Origin: Siderastrea radians
Lineage: Eukaryota > Cnidaria > Anthozoa > Scleractinia > Rhizangiidae
DNA length: 64,000 nt
Assembly (NCBI GenBank): GCA_964017195.1
Contig: OZ024896.1
Span: 4,883,487-4,947,486 of the forward strand
Direction: 5' to 3'
Shown here: positions 33,301 to 46,900 of the stretch, piece after piece
Numbering within the stretch: the stretch's first letter is position 1
How the letters are laid out: each line of letters begins with the position of its first letter
Notes under the pieces: model-generated
The model's input: the letters and a program-made list of their open reading frames with translations, nothing else
Databases searched by the model: none
Told to the model about the DNA's origin: nothing
Made by a program: the position numbers and the translations under genes

Positions 33301-36300
33301 AACAAACTTGTCATGCAGTTAATCGACGAAACAACTACAGCGTCCCTGAAAATGTAACGATGCACTTTGATGTCAAATAGTGAAGAGAATTTAAAATCTT
33401 CAAGCAGTTCATTTCCTGCTAAAGGACAAGTCTAGTAAGGAGGATCTCAGAAAAAAGAATTGGGTACTCCACAAGGGAACATCTCCTCCAACAGAAAAAC
33501 ACGCATGCTGGGAGAAAATGAAATTGCCACAGCGAGAGTCTCCCGTCGACATAAGATCATGCTGTGAGAGGGACGTATGGCACTCTTGATTAATTGGCAG
33601 ATAGACTGGTTGGTAAACGGATGGATAGATGGAAAGATGAATGGATAAATGGACGGATGAGTGGATAGATGGTTGAATGTTGTAATTTTTTACCTCTCAC
33701 AGTTGTTGTGAAATTTGTTGTAGCTGGCAAAAGTGACTAGTCCTCCGAGGCCAACGCTAAGTGAGAAGAAAATCTGTGACGCAGCATCGATCCAAACCTA
33801 AAGTGGAATAGACGTTTGAGCATATATTTTACGAAAAAACGGCTAGAGCATGCGATGCTATCATTTTCAGGAAAGTTCAAATTGCACTGATAAATAACGT
33901 ATATCTTGACAAGGCCTCAAACGTGATACAAAAACAGGAAACTTTTTTGCCCCAAGTGGCTTGTTTGTTGTAAGGGAAACGATTTACATTTCCTACCTGT
34001 GGTTCAAGCAGTTTGTTGAAGTCAGGTTTGAGGTAAAAAATGATTCCATCAACCGCGCCAGGCAGGGTGGCCCCTCTGATGAGCAGGGCTAACAGAACAA
34101 TGTACGGGAAGATGGCAGTAAAATAAGCAACCTGTTAACAAAAGTGGAGAACACGTTTAGTTTAGCATGAAAGCAATGTTTACGTAAACTCCACTAATAG
34201 CCCACTAATGTTAACTCCACAAGCCCTCCGATTGTGTTCATCTTCCCGTTTCCGAATATTATGTTATGGGCTTAGGTCAGCCTAGTACCCAGGCATTCTC
34301 CTCCCACTCACTCAAATCGACTTGCAAGTCCTGTCAGCGAGAAGAGAACGCCTGGGTACTAGGTTAGGCTTAGGTTTAGCTAAGCCTTGGAATTAAGAGC
34401 TTTCCTATCACATTTATGTTGTTTCTCAATGCTCAGAGAGTTTTGTTTGAAATTGACGACTAACAACATGTTAGTTACTCTTTCTCTACGATAACGCACA
34501 AGGTTTTTATTATCTCAAAAGGATTAGACGCAATTGTTTCCCAAAATAATGATACGAACAATCTCATCTAAAGATAAGCCTTCCCAGACCATCCGAATTT
34601 AAGGTGTCATAAGGTCACTTTTGCTATGGTGCCTTTTTTCATTTTAATTTTCTTTTCATACTCTGAAGTGAAAAAAATTGAATATTGAAATATGTAGTCT
34701 CTGTGAGGCTTAAAAAAATCCTATTTATTACAAGAAAGTAGCAAATGTAGGGATTCTGGTAGTTGAAGTGAATCTGAGACCATTGAAACTGAACAGAGTC
34801 CATTGCTACAGTTCACACATGTACACGTTGTGGATCTATTGTTTGACCAATGCAAACATCGATCACTTACCTTGCCAGAAGACTTGATTCCCTTATAAAG
34901 GCAAAAATACACAGCGGTCCACGCGATTAACAGCGTGGTGGCCAGCGGTAGGCGGATTTCCCCAGGTTCATCGATGCCATTTGAAATGGCGAGAATAAAA
35001 CGCCTAGCAAAATAAATTAACACAAGAAATTCTAATGAACTGCCAAACATAAATGTATATTATATCATTTTGAAGAAATCAAGCCATCTAAACTTAGGAA
35101 TGAAGAGGACAAAAAAGGAAAGAAAGCAAAACGACCAACTTTGAAACGTTCAGTTCTCCGGCTTTTTCTAAAATAATTGTAAATCATTTTTTCACTTGCG
35201 TAACTTGCGTTCTGACCTGTTTTATTTCCAGAATGTTGCAAACATTTTCTATCATTACCTTTTTCGTTAAAATAGTTATTTTTTACTTACTCCCAGAATT
35301 CTGCACTAGGAGAAGTGAGCTTCATTGTACAGTTAGAGGGCTGACCAATTGCATTGCAGTTGAGTGTGGAGTTACGGCCCCAAGCGTCGCTATAAAAAGA
35401 CAATAGGAACGTCATAGCATCAGTAACATTCACGACAAAGCGCTTTTCAGTTTTGAATGATTTACGTCAGAAAACCTCATCAAAGACTTGCTTTAGAGGA
35501 ATAGGCTTGGTTTGATCCCTCGGGGTGGGGTTCCTCCCTATAGTGGGGAATACGGGCAGGTATAGAAGAACGTATATATTCAGTCTTGTTACGTTAAATC
35601 TGTAGAGCTGGGTTCCATTTGTTTCTACACCATTTTTTAAGGTACTTTTGGTGCAAACAAGTGATGGGGATGATTCTGTGTATAACTACTATTTCTTTCT
35701 TTCATTTGTACTAGAAGCCTTCGGAAGGGTCCATGCGATCACAACGCTGTGAAAGTAGGAAAAAAGGAAGTAACATTCCTTTTTTTTATCTCCATCTACT
35801 TACTACCTGGAGTAGTATATGGAGTAGAGAAATAAAAAAAAAATGAAGTCATACTCATGGGTAGTTTCTCCGGCCCTATGTCTGTATATCAAGATTCTAT
35901 ATATTACCTGCAGAGTGGAGTGTTCCAAGCATTGTTACAACTTTTCCAGGGCACTTCCAGCGCAAACGAATTATAGAGATACAATAAGCTCCATGATATG
36001 ATCACATTATAGTAGATTGATATCATAAGCGAAGTTATTATCATGGCCACTCCAAGCCCTGGAAAAGGAAAAGAAATAAAAATACACCAAACTCTTTGTA
36101 TGCGAAAGTTGCACAGATAAAATTTGTCGGCATCCACTTCTTTACCAAACTTGATCTTCTCACCTACCCCTCCCATCTGCGCCCCTCGGAGATCATGGAG
36201 GAGTAATTAATATGACAAACTTGTAGTCTGTTTCCAGATCGAGAAAAAAACGTACTGTGAGCGCTGCAGGAAGCCCCCCCCCCCCCCCATTATTCATAGA

Positions 36301-38782
36301 GTCTACTTTCACATTAACATGTTAAAAGTTTGAAACAGTCATGTCTCTTCTATATTACCACATTGTCGACTAATCAGAAATGAAAACATTGAAAACATTT
36401 TTTTCTTTCGTTTTCCCGCGCTCTTTATTCAGTTCCTTACCTTTGTACGTGACCACAGGAAGCCCAATGCAAATCAATATATTTGGGTATGCTGTCCTGT
36501 TATCTACAATACACTGTAATCGGTACACATTACAGCTCACGGAACATATTTCTAGGATTCATATTGTCAGTATTTTTTAAACATATCATACCTTTCAACA
36601 CGGGGCAAACCACTGCCCAAGCCTTGATGGCACCGAGGCTGAGATACTGGCCCAGGGCCAGCTCGAGATAGAAGAGCGGGATTCCGCACGTAAGCAATGT
36701 TAGAAAGTATGGCAGTAGGAAGGACGCTGTTGAAAAAACGTAAAATTAGCAAAACTCCCCTTTATGACACGTGATTCAGCTCTAATACGCCATTTGGGAG
36801 TTGCCTCCGGCCTCCTTTCAAAATGAGGCCTGGTGCAAAACTTTTCGTAGTTTCATTTGCAAGGGAAAGAAAACCTATTTTCACATGAACGGTTGTACAC
36901 CAGGCCTTGTTTTAAAAAACGAGAGTAGAGACAACTCGTTCTCTAAGATATTTTCTCGGACACATCGTGCAACACTGCGTAGCCATGAGCGTCCCCTCCC
37001 CCTCCCCCTTCCCCTCCCCCCGATTCGTTTAAACATTCCATGTTCCGTACTGTCGGACGCTGTAATCGGATGCGCGCAAAAATTGTAGGTGTAGACACGT
37101 TAGTAAAAATATTGCGCCCAGTAATGGGCGCAATATGGCACCACTCTACCCCACACCTTGGGTCCATTTCATCATTCAACGGAAGTATTGTACGCAAATG
37201 TTGAGCCTAATTTTTCAGAATAGTCAGAATACCAGACACAAGTTGATCTTAGTTCTGTTACACTTTCTCAACTTCAGTTTACTAGTTTTAATCCTTTTTA
37301 TTTCAGACATGTTGTAAAGCGAAAATGCGTTGCTTTCAAATTTTCAGGCCCTTCTCACGCAGAAAACCATGTAACCAAAATGACTTGAACGACATTTTGA
37401 ATTGTAATTACTTCCTTATAGAATCAAACTTTGACTGAAGCAGCATCAGGTGTATCTTACGAGTTTGTCACTACTCAACAGAGTGCAGACAAGAAGTTCT
37501 TTCATGTGGTTCTGTTTTTTCTACGCCTTTCTCAAATTTAAGTCTTTTTCTTGTAACATAGATACAGCCTCCACTAAAATGGAGCTTCCCCTACCTATGT
37601 TATAAGAAAAAGACTTATCTTATGAGTCTGTCACTGTCACGTTTTTTTTTTTCATCATGGGCTTGTGTTTTTTTTCTGTACTTTTCTCAAATTTAAGACT
37701 TTTTTGTAACATAGATGCGGCCTCCATTAAAATGGCGATTTCCTTATGTATGCTATTAGAAAAAGACTGATGCGTGATGCTCATCAGTAGCCGTAAAAAA
37801 ACACGAAACCAAACACAGTGACTTGAACGCCCTTATAAACTTCTTTTCTAGAGTCAACCGCCTAGTATCGGGACAAGCAGTTCTTTCATGTGGTTCTGTT
37901 TGTTTTTGTGCTTTTCCCAAATTTAAGTCCTTTTCTTGTAGCATAAATACGGCCGCCATTAAAATGGAGCTTCCCGTATTTATGCTACAAGAAAAAGACT
38001 TACGCCATCCCAAGAGAAGGATATCCGTGATGCTGTAGGGAGTGGGATACCGTAGTATCCACTCCAAATAGAAAGCCAGATCAGAAGCTCAATCAGCGTC
38101 TTTTCTTATTCCCTGTTTCCTGATGTTTTAACAGTGTAAAAAACTTATCTATTCTATTTTTGCTGTTTCTGGGGTTGGAAAGGGGATTTAAATTTCCCTC
38201 TCTAGGCCAGCTGACATCAGTTACTTTTACGGTTTCAATCCTTTGATCGTGTATTATGCGTCCATTTATTTCGCTTCGTGTTGCGCGCGCCCTTTCAGCT
38301 AAATAGTAGGGAAATCTGTTGCTTACAAATTTTAAAGCTCATCTAGTCGCAAGGAAACAAAAACGGACCAAGTGACTTGATCGGCTTTAGCAACTTTTTT
38401 TCACTTACCCTTCTAGAGTCAAACTTTCATTTTGAGTATGTGAATTGCAGTCACAAACTAACTATTCATGTGGAATTTTTTGCTGAAACTTTCATGTCTT
38501 AATACTTGTTTAGAAAACTTTAAAATAAATAAATAAATGTCCTTTATTTACCCTCGGCAGGTAACTACTAATTTGTTGCTTTGCATCAATAGGGCATTAA
38601 GCAATTTTACCTCCTCCATTCTTGTAGCACAAATAAGGGAAGCGCCAGATGTTGCCTAGCCCTACTGCATAACCGATACAGGACATGATAAAGTCTGCTT
38701 TCGTGGTCCATTTTTCCCGCTGTTCTTGACTCTCATTAGAGTCATCACGCACCGTTATTGAAACGGGTTGAACTTTAGACAT
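30357..38782 (-). CDS. SLC6-family Na+/Cl--dependent neurotransmitter/amino-acid transporter
   Basis: Exons, 5' to 3': 38611-38782, 36592-36726, 35908-36058, 35291-35389, 34871-35003, 33997-34131, 33694-33797, 33221-33345, 32651-32763, 32106-32234, 31868-31967, 31344-31444, 30991-31158, 30866-30909, 30357-30429. All junctions are GT-AG and phases agree, giving 1782 nt, 593 residues, normal for the family. Visible marks: TM1 '[16 protein letters not shown]' (no monoamine-type Asp), TM2 '[20 protein letters not shown]', TM3 '[19 protein letters not shown]', an EL2 loop with two N-glycosylation sequons (NST, NCT), TM6 '[18 protein letters not shown]' and TM8 ending 'TIGLGSQ', where most eukaryotic members have Asp before SQ. 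It should be a plasma-membrane importer; glycine-transporter-like features are seen, but the substrate is not settled. The last two short exons are the least certain. Confidence 0.9.
34282..34376. repeat. Short fold-back 'cctagtacccaggc'
   Basis: 'cctagtacccaggcattctc' is mirrored by 'gagaacgcctgggtactagg' about 55 bases later, in an SLC6 intron of copy B. It is probably a miniature inverted-repeat element. The matching part of copy A is deleted. Confidence 0.65.
36826..37140. repeat. Single arm of the copy-A palindrome plus conserved hairpin
   Basis: Contains one arm of the fold-back seen at 22752-23068 ('caccaggccttg', 'cactgcgtagcc'). A perfect hairpin 'atattgcgcccagtaatgggcgcaatat'-type (stem 'atattgcgccca') lies at about 37110-37138. 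The hairpin also occurs in copy A near 23269-23297 with its central bases inverted. A C-run lies nearby at about 36274-36289. Confidence 0.65.
37440..38050. repeat. Three related hairpin units in SLC6 intron 1
   Basis: Three units at about 37545-37615, 37700-37770 and 37925-38005 each fold on themselves: 'aagtctttttcttgtaacat' is mirrored by 'atgttataagaaaaagactt', around 'ggccgccattaaaatggagc'. The sequence before each unit ('ttctttcatgtggttctgtt', 'tttctcaaattt') is repeated too, so the hairpins sit in an irregular tandem repeat of about 150-230 bp. Copy A lacks it. Confidence 0.75.
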
Positions 38783-39145
38783 CCTCAATTTTCTCACGAT
38801 ATAGCGAATTCGCAATCCATGATAAGTGTTGCATTTCCGAATGACTCGACCTCCATCATCGAAATCGGGTGAAAAATGCTGCTGACATCACAAAGCGCAA
38901 TGAGATAACCAGCTTTTGACGGCACGGCGCGCGAGACGCAATTAATTAAATTAATTCTAAGTTGAAAACGAATCTTATAGCCTGAAGCGTTTTCCTAGAG
39001 ATTGTCGTAAAGCTGGCTGATGCATTTAGCAATAATGTCCTACAGCTGGAAACACTCGCAAAGTTGTGATCTAAACAATGTCTGCTAACACAAAGAAAGT
39101 TTTAAACATTAAATTGTGCCGTAACGGCACACGCGCGTTATTAGT

Positions 39146-39488
39146 AATTAACGCCTAATTATTGAAGTAAAAATTTGCTTTGAATGATTTGCAGTCAGAT
39201 TGTTGCTGATCGTACAGGTAATTCTACTCTTCAGTTTCAAACAGAAAGCTCCTTTTCATTATTTATTAGCTGGATTTCTCAGGGATGAACCAATTTCTCC
39301 GCTGAAGCCTCGAGCGAAAGTGGCTGCGCGTGCGCGCGTTCAGTTTCTATCAGTCTCGATCAGTCATCAGTCTCAGTCTCAATCTCGTTCCTGAGGTCCG
39401 CGTTTCGTAGGCCAGCGGTGATAGGTTTCGCTGGACAAAGGCAACGCAGACTCTGGGGACAAGAGTCTTGTGAGTGTCACGATGAGTG
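39146..39488. other. Upstream flank of the SLC6 gene, no gene seen
   Basis: DNA beyond the duplication border with no convincing gene. A short 'cagtctcagtctcaatctc' stretch lies near 39370. The promoter of the SLC6 gene probably lies partly here and partly in the 360 bp before its ATG, but I see no clear TATA box. Confidence 0.4.
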
Positions 39489-40290
39489 ATTATCTTGTGA
39501 AGACCTAAGACCTAAGACCCGAAAACTAAGACCCCCTTATTTTCTTTGTTTTTTCCAGGGTCTTAGTTTTCACAAAAACCAAGACTAAGACTAAGTCCCG
39601 AAAATTATGACCCGAAACTAAGACCCGAAAACTAATGCCCCCTTACATTTCTTTTCTTTTCAACTGTATTTTTGGTAAAATATTTGTCGGAAAACACAAG
39701 GACTAACGGCTAACGGCTAACCGGGCTGAAATTTGCCATGTAATCGGCCCCTAACCGCGGTGGATCACGCAAATTTTAGAGATTTATGTCACTTGAGTGG
39801 CTCTCTTCCCAAAGATTTCACGGATGCCGCGCTATTTAACCAAGAGTTTCAAGCCTTTTAATAAGACTTCGTTTTAAAAGGAAGCCCTGAGAGCGCTCTC
39901 TATATGCAGCTACAAACGTTTGGCGCTTAAAGTTAAAGCCCGTACTCTATACGACTACAAACGTTTGGTTTTTCAAGTAAAAACGGGTAATTGCCGTAAT
40001 CTGACGAGGGTAAAGAAAGATTGAGGGTCTGAATCAATTTTCGAGGAAATGAGAACTCAAGAAAATTGAATAACGTGCGTTCGAGTTATCGGGGGATGGG
40101 AACAAATGACCGGAAAGGCTTTATTACTGTCTGAAACAGAGTTAAAAAAGGAACGGGATATTTTCTCAACTAAACATTACAAAACACAACCGTAAGAATT
40201 AAGATTCTGGAAGAAGAGGGCTCTTAGTTTTCGGGTCTTAGGTCTTTAGGTCTTAATTTTCGGGGGGTCTCAGTTTTCGCAACAACCTTT
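39489..40290. mobile_element. Non-autonomous DNA element with 'aagacccgaaaactaagacc' repeats
   Basis: The left end (39495-39650) carries several copies of 'aagacccgaaaactaagacc' and the right end (40218-40285) carries them inverted ('cttagttttcgggtcttagg', 'ggggggtctcagttttcgc'). Interior DNA has no transposase. It lies upstream of the SLC6 gene. The target duplication is not clear. Confidence 0.65.
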
Positions 40291-40910
40291 GACGCAGTGC
40301 TCGTTTTGAGACAATTAATATAAGCTGCAAGTTTTTCAGCCGTTGTGTGTGAAGTTGTGCCAAACATCGTATTATTGAACAACCCTTTTACCTAGCGTGT
40401 GTAGCAATTGGGGAATGGCTAATGAAGTCTGGTGTTTCACTGTTGAATTAAGATACCCACCTCAACTTCCAAAAAACACGAGAAACTATAAAGCGCAAAC
40501 AAACAAAGCAAAAACAGTTAGACAAGATGGGTATCTGTAGTAAACGGTGGATTTTTATTTCAAAATATATTACAATGAATCTTCACACAATAATTTTTCT
40601 ATGTAACTAAATAAAATATAGTACAAATGATTAACGAACTAATAGTGGTGAAAGGTACAACATATTAGAATTGTAAACGTTCTCATAAAATTCGGCATTC
40701 TGAATTTGGTGAAATTATTCGTCTTATCTGACTTGAAAACGACAAATATTATGAATAACAACATCTGTTCTATCTTACTGGGCACATTTGCATGACTTTT
40801 GAAATTTCCAAAACTCGGAAAAAATAAAAGTCAATCACTTCTGATTAATCCAATTTTTGTTATAATTGTTAATCATAAATTGCAAACGGCTCACAAAAAC
40901 CGTATCAGTT
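40291..40910. other. 3' flank of TLCD4, no gene seen
   Basis: AT-rich DNA just downstream (minus sense) of the TLCD4 stop codon, which probably includes its 3' UTR. Nothing coding is visible. Confidence 0.4.
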
Positions 40911-43900
40911 CTATCCTTCTTTGCGATCTTTCAGCTTACGAGTTAGCTTCATAGCTCCACGGACAATCTTTGTAAACCAAAACAAATTAATTGCATCCAG
41001 CACAGTGCAGGTGGAAATCCAGTAAAAGCTAATTAATGCACCCAAGTTTCTCTGTTCTTGAGACCCCCATACTGAGTAGCATTTGTAGTAGTATGTCGGC
41101 ATTATTGCTATCCGGCAAAGGAAAAAAGAAGCTCCCATGACATAGCCATTGACGACAAAGCTTCGAGACATTCTTGGGTAGCCAATGGCATCAAAGAACC
41201 ACCTAGTAAAAAAAATAATGTAATTTTGGTTGGGAGTATTTAAAATTAACCCACTGACGCCCGTGTGCGCCCTTAAATGAGCAGGCGCCTTGTTCCACTT
41301 ACGACGTCATCAGTTTAAGTGACCCTGAAAAGCTATGATAGCCAGTCGATGCAACGCAAAAGATCTTGCAAATGATGTCTGAACGACAATGAACGGATCA
41401 AGTAAACCTGAGAAACAGCCAGGAAACCAAGGAACTTTTACCTCGAAAACACAAGAAAATCATGGCCTTCCAACCGAGTGCTACTTTTGGTCAACTCTTT
41501 TCCCTTGCCAAACTTTTCTCATCACCAGAAACCGTGGTCGTATGGCTAATTCGACAGCAAAAAGCGAAAATCGAAGTGGTAACGAAAGCAACGGGATTGT
41601 GCGCTAAATCTTGAAGAGCCGTAAACGGGGGAGTTGTTCCCGTAAAAAACGATCTCAAAATTTTGACTTGTGCGCATGCCCGAACTCAAAATGCTAGAAA
41701 ACGTCCTGAAACCGAAAGAAACGCCAAAGGTTCATGTTAGAAAGCACTTTTCGCGCGAAATTGGATCAAACAGGGCTAAAAAAGGCCATGTGGTGCTTGA
41801 AAGTACCATTTTTTTCGAAGCTTGCCGGGTGTCAATGCGTTAAAGTGCCCCATTACAAGCAACAATTTTATGGGCAACTTGTCTCTCAAAAAAATTGCTG
41901 AGGTTGCACGCCCAATTTAATGAAAATTCTCTCTTGCAACTGATGATTATTTTTTTTAATTTTAACATTTATGATAAAAAAAAGGCATGGATCTTGAAAC
42001 TTTTTTGTGATTCATTCACATTTTACAGCAAAAATTGTCTTTGCAAATTTGTCATTTGCTAAGTGAACAGACCTCTGCATTAACTTTATCTTGAGACAAG
42101 TTGCATGGCAGTTCTAACATAAATGTGCATTCCAACTTGTAATAATATTTTTTGCCAGACAGACTTCACAGGAAAATTGGTACGAGTAGTATAAACCATC
42201 TCACTTGCACTAACAACCATGTTAAAAAATCAAAAATTAAAACAAAAAAGTTCTCAACGTGAAAGTCATACTAAAACATATATCATAAGAAATTACCACC
42301 CTATAGCTTTTCACTGGAATTGTCACATTCTAGACTTAAAAATGTTATGATAGCTTTTACACTGTTACTTTGGGCAAATGTGGTCTTTGGTTATATTTTA
42401 TATTACATGTAATTTGAGCTCTTCCAATTTTACTAACCTCTGATTTACAAATGGTGTGGAAATCTCTGCTAGTTGACGAACATTAGCAAAGTAGGGAAGA
42501 AATCCATACACCTGTAATAAAACAATATTTCAAAATTTTTTGAAACTTCTAAAAAAACAAACCGCTCACACCAACAAAACTGCACTACAGTCCAAAACAG
42601 AATGCGTAATAAATACATTACACATAAACTGATGCAAACATGATCAACAATGTTATTAAATAAATAAACTCACCACAACAAAATAGTAAGCCCATATTGC
42701 CATCAGATGGTGCGTCATGGTAAATAAATCCCCAATATGCTTGTATGACAAAAGTATGATAAAAAAATCTAAAACAAAAAGTAGTCAGATCAACCTAATT
42801 AACATTCACTTCCAGTGCTGATACTTGCAGTGGCTGGAACAGTGGCAGTGAAGGGTGTGGGTGGCTGACCTGACAGAATACATCACAACAATGAGAGACA
42901 AAATCGCCTCAGTGATAGCTTTGTTCCCTTTCATAATTTCAAGCTTAAACGAGCCCAAAGAGGGGGGTGGTAAGCCACCCAATGCCCCCCCCCCTGCTGG
43001 ATCTGCCCCTGCTGGAAAACTGAATATGCAGAGACAAAAATTCAGATAATTTGTGGCATGTCACTCCCCCCTCCCAAACCTAGCGATATCCCCTCCCCAA
43101 AAGAGAGTGATACCTTTTCCCTGGGCCCATACTGATTATGACACCTTTGTGCTGATAAGCTCACTTAGTTTGTAGAATTATATATTTGCATCCAAAATTT
43201 ATTACTGTGAGACTATTTCTATTCATTTGGTACCTGCAGAGATGTAACCCATTGTAATAGAAACACCCACTCTTGCAAATACTGCGTCATTTCTGTAGAA
43301 TCAGATCAAAAAATTGAAAGAAGACAAAGTGTAACTGCCTGATAAGATGACATTTATGACTCCAAAGACAACTCCGACAAGAAAACAAAGCAATCAATGC
43401 AGGTAAAAATTTTTCTCACACAACAGGATTGGAAGTTGTTTCTGCATCAAACATGAAACAATACAGACTGATTACACTGACAATCACAGCATGCAAATTT
43501 GATCCAATCCTGCAAAATAAATGAATAAATAAGTAAATAAATAAATAAATAACATTTAAATATTTTCTTTTGTCTTTCTATTTTGGTACATCAATGTTTT
43601 GTGAAAAAAAAAGCAAAATCAATAATTTATTATTAATCTCATGAAAAACTTCCTGTAATAAAATATTTCTGTAAAATCAATAAAGCTGCTTTGGAATAAT
43701 ACCAGGAATAACAGTTTTGTACCATTTCAAACAACTAATATACATGTAATAAATCCACACCTAAATGTATACCTGAAATGGTTTGGACAAAAACTTCCAC
43801 CTAGAAATCTGGACATTATCATAAGTTTTAGGGGCAGAAATGCACCATAACTCAAATGCCTGTCTATGCAAGTAACCCCATCCCCCACCCCCTTGCCAAT

Positions 43901-46900
43901 TGCAAAACCTTTGAAGGGCTATAAGGCAATTGTTGAAACTTGTTTACACAGGGGTTTCAATAAAATTTGAAGTAGGCAGCTCGTCTGAATAGAGTAACCG
44001 ACTGTATCAACTAGGGGTTTGAAACAATCTTCCTTTAATTACATTAATTTAGGGCAAAAAGTAGCCGACTTTTCTGAGCGAAATAGCCGACGCTTTTCGT
44101 CGGCCGTCGGTGCTTATTGAAAGCACTGTTTACATTATTATTGTTCCGTGAATAGTACATGGTGCTGATAGCAATACCTTGTGTAGCCTGCGTAGCAAGC
44201 GTTTCCGTGGGGTTTCAGAGCAAAATAAGTCTGAAGAACAAGATTTTCGAAGTTTTAGCCGCGTGAAAAATGGGGCGAGAGCAAAACATGAGAGAGTGGG
44301 GAGGGGGAGAGGAAGGGAGGAAATGATTGCAGACAACTCCAGGATTTTGAAAACCGCTCACGTTGTCTGATATGCCTGAGCGATTTGATGCTGTCATAAA
44401 TCACATTTATAAAATGCGGTTGGAAGGCCTACACGACTCCTACTTCACGTCTTTGTTCGCCGCGCCTTATCTCAGTCTTTTGACCAATTTTGCTTCTTGT
44501 GTTTTTGTAGTGGGTTGAGTTTGGAGGATTTTTATAATGGTGACTGAATTGAGTCGTTACAACTTAGGTGTCACATGTTTTAAGACTTTGATCGCCGGGT
44601 CATATCTGATCAATTTTCTGATAACCGGTGGATTCTTGTGGCTTTCGTGCACTGTTTGTTATTCTCAGTTAAATTTGACCTCTAATCGTTTGTTAAGTGA
44701 CTTAACGTAATTTCTATGCCGCTCTCGGCATATTAGGTACATTGAATCTGGCTCGTTTAGGAACTTGATAGAGTTTATTTCAGCCTCTCATGTTTGTATC
44801 TGTGACAATAAAGGATCTGAAATATTATCTGGAACATGATGAGTTCCCCTGCTGATGTTTGTAATGCCGGGCACGGCTTATTTGTATAATTCTGTTGCAG
44901 GATGTCGTGTTTCGCATCACGGAGTGTGTTCTATAGACCCTTTTCGTCAAAGACACGAAGTAGGAGTCGCATAGGCCTTCCAACCCCATTTTATAACAAT
45001 GACAACACAGCCTTCTTTCGCAAGTGCTAACACTTGAAAAATTAGACTTTTCCCAAATGTGTGGTTCCAGAAAATATCCATACCCCCCCCACGGAAGGGA
45101 ATGGAATTTCCAGGGGGGTGGGGGGGTCAAAGGCCCAGGAAAATCCTGAGCGGGGGGGGGTGTTGTATCAATTTATATTATTTTTTCCAGACCGGTTCCA
45201 TTATTCCTATATGTTAAATTTTCTGTTTGCATTTTGCTTACCGATCCGCGGACGCAAACATTGATCTTGTTAACTGCACGAAACTAATATTTTCAAGGTG
45301 GTCAGGCTCGATTTCTGGTGCTGCGAGAGTCCGGTCGTTTTACCAAACAGCGGCGGATTAGCGAACAGCTCATGCTATGGACGACGAGTAAATCCCGTAA
45401 ATTACACCAAGAATCTCTGTCACACATATTTAAGCAGATACGTCTGTCATTTGATTTCGAACTGTATCCGTCTCTGCTAGTAGCAGCGCAGACATTTACG
45501 TCGCATTTCTTCGTTGTTCGCCGGCGTGAAAACTATCGTTTGAACTGAATTATTGCGTCAACATTGAGCACAGTAGTAATTCGGAATCGACACAAAACAG
45601 TTCTTGATCCCGCTAAGAGTAATTCTTGATCGAAAACTACGTAAAAACACTGTAATAATTATAGCTCGGCAAACAAATATTATCTGTAAGAAATTTACGA
45701 CTTAGGCGCGTTATAAATCAGAAATAAAAACATGCCCGTTTCACGGGTTTTGACTCAAACATTTATAATATTTCGGCATGAAAGAAACGGGCAAAATTTC
45801 TTCGGTAGCAGTGGAAAATCACACAGGCGTCATTACAATTGCATAAAGCAAGTATAAAGTATAAAATAAAGTAAAAGGCATCCCAAGTATTAAAAGGGAA
45901 GTGTTTGATGGGAGCGCGTAACATGAACCATTGTTCAGATAAGTTTGTTTACAGAACATTCCCGCTTGTGCGCTGAAATGTTTTCGAATACATTCATGCT
46001 GCTTGCAACGTCGTTTTCGGCTTAACTTTACATTAGATAAATCTAGTTGTGCAAAAGTTTTCTAGCTTTGCCAGGTCTCCAGAGAAGGCGGTTTACCACA
46101 GCCTTACATCAGCATAAATAAAAGCAGAATTATGCAAATTGCAAAATCGGCGGCATGTCAAACTTTCACCGCCAGTCGACGAGACAACCGTACAACGGGA
46201 CGCTAATTGTCGTGGAGAAGATTGAATTACACTGCACGATGGAAACCGGAAGGCAATCGCAGTCATCTTCCAAAATTACTGAGAAAAAAATGGTTTACAG
46301 CAAAACTGCTAGCTGTCTTATTGATTTGCATGCGGGTTTTATATATCTGGCAAGCCTTCAATAAAATTTAGGTTTGAATATGCCCGCAAAAAAATATGTT
46401 GTTTTGATTACAGTACTCACTTTTTTACCTTGGCAGCGTAACTTAGCGATTCTTACTCAACATTTATTTCTCAAGAGAACTTGTAATTTGTCAAATACTC
46501 GGATTATAAATTGAAGTGTTGCTGTTTCGTCAAGATAATGAAGCAGAATTGGTCGTAAATAAAATTTATGACGATATGCATGCACAATAGCATTTGACAT
46601 GCGACGTAACTTCTGCTCATATACGCGAATTTACCAGAAAAAGCCAGTAATCCTTGAAATTTGGATTCTTAAACTATAGTTTAGCTAATTTTTCGCTTTA
46701 AGGTGATTCCATCGAAAAAGAAGTTGTAATGAGAATTTGTTGAAACTTGGCACAGTTATTGATTACACCTAGTACATCGAAAAAATAAAATAAAAAGAGG
46801 GGGTCACCGTGTCTGATTTCACGCTACAGGGCTGTAATATATAGGTACCTTGCTAGCTATCGACAGCAATGTTAAAAAGCCTTTCCTTGTACCAGAGACG

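Larger units (their letters stand above)
29588..39145. repeat. Segmental duplication, copy B (compact, intact gene)
   Basis: Collinear with copy A (1165-25635), beginning 'gatttggatggttttac' and ending near 'gccgtaacgg'. It carries the intact SLC6 gene. The two copies run in the same direction, so this is a direct tandem duplication with about 4 kb of LINE and repeat DNA in between. Confidence 0.88.

Noticed and set aside
39240..39420. Ser/Gln/Arg-rich open frame upstream of SLC6
   Set aside because: A short 'cagtctcagtctc' repeat creates the pattern; no start, splice or homology support.
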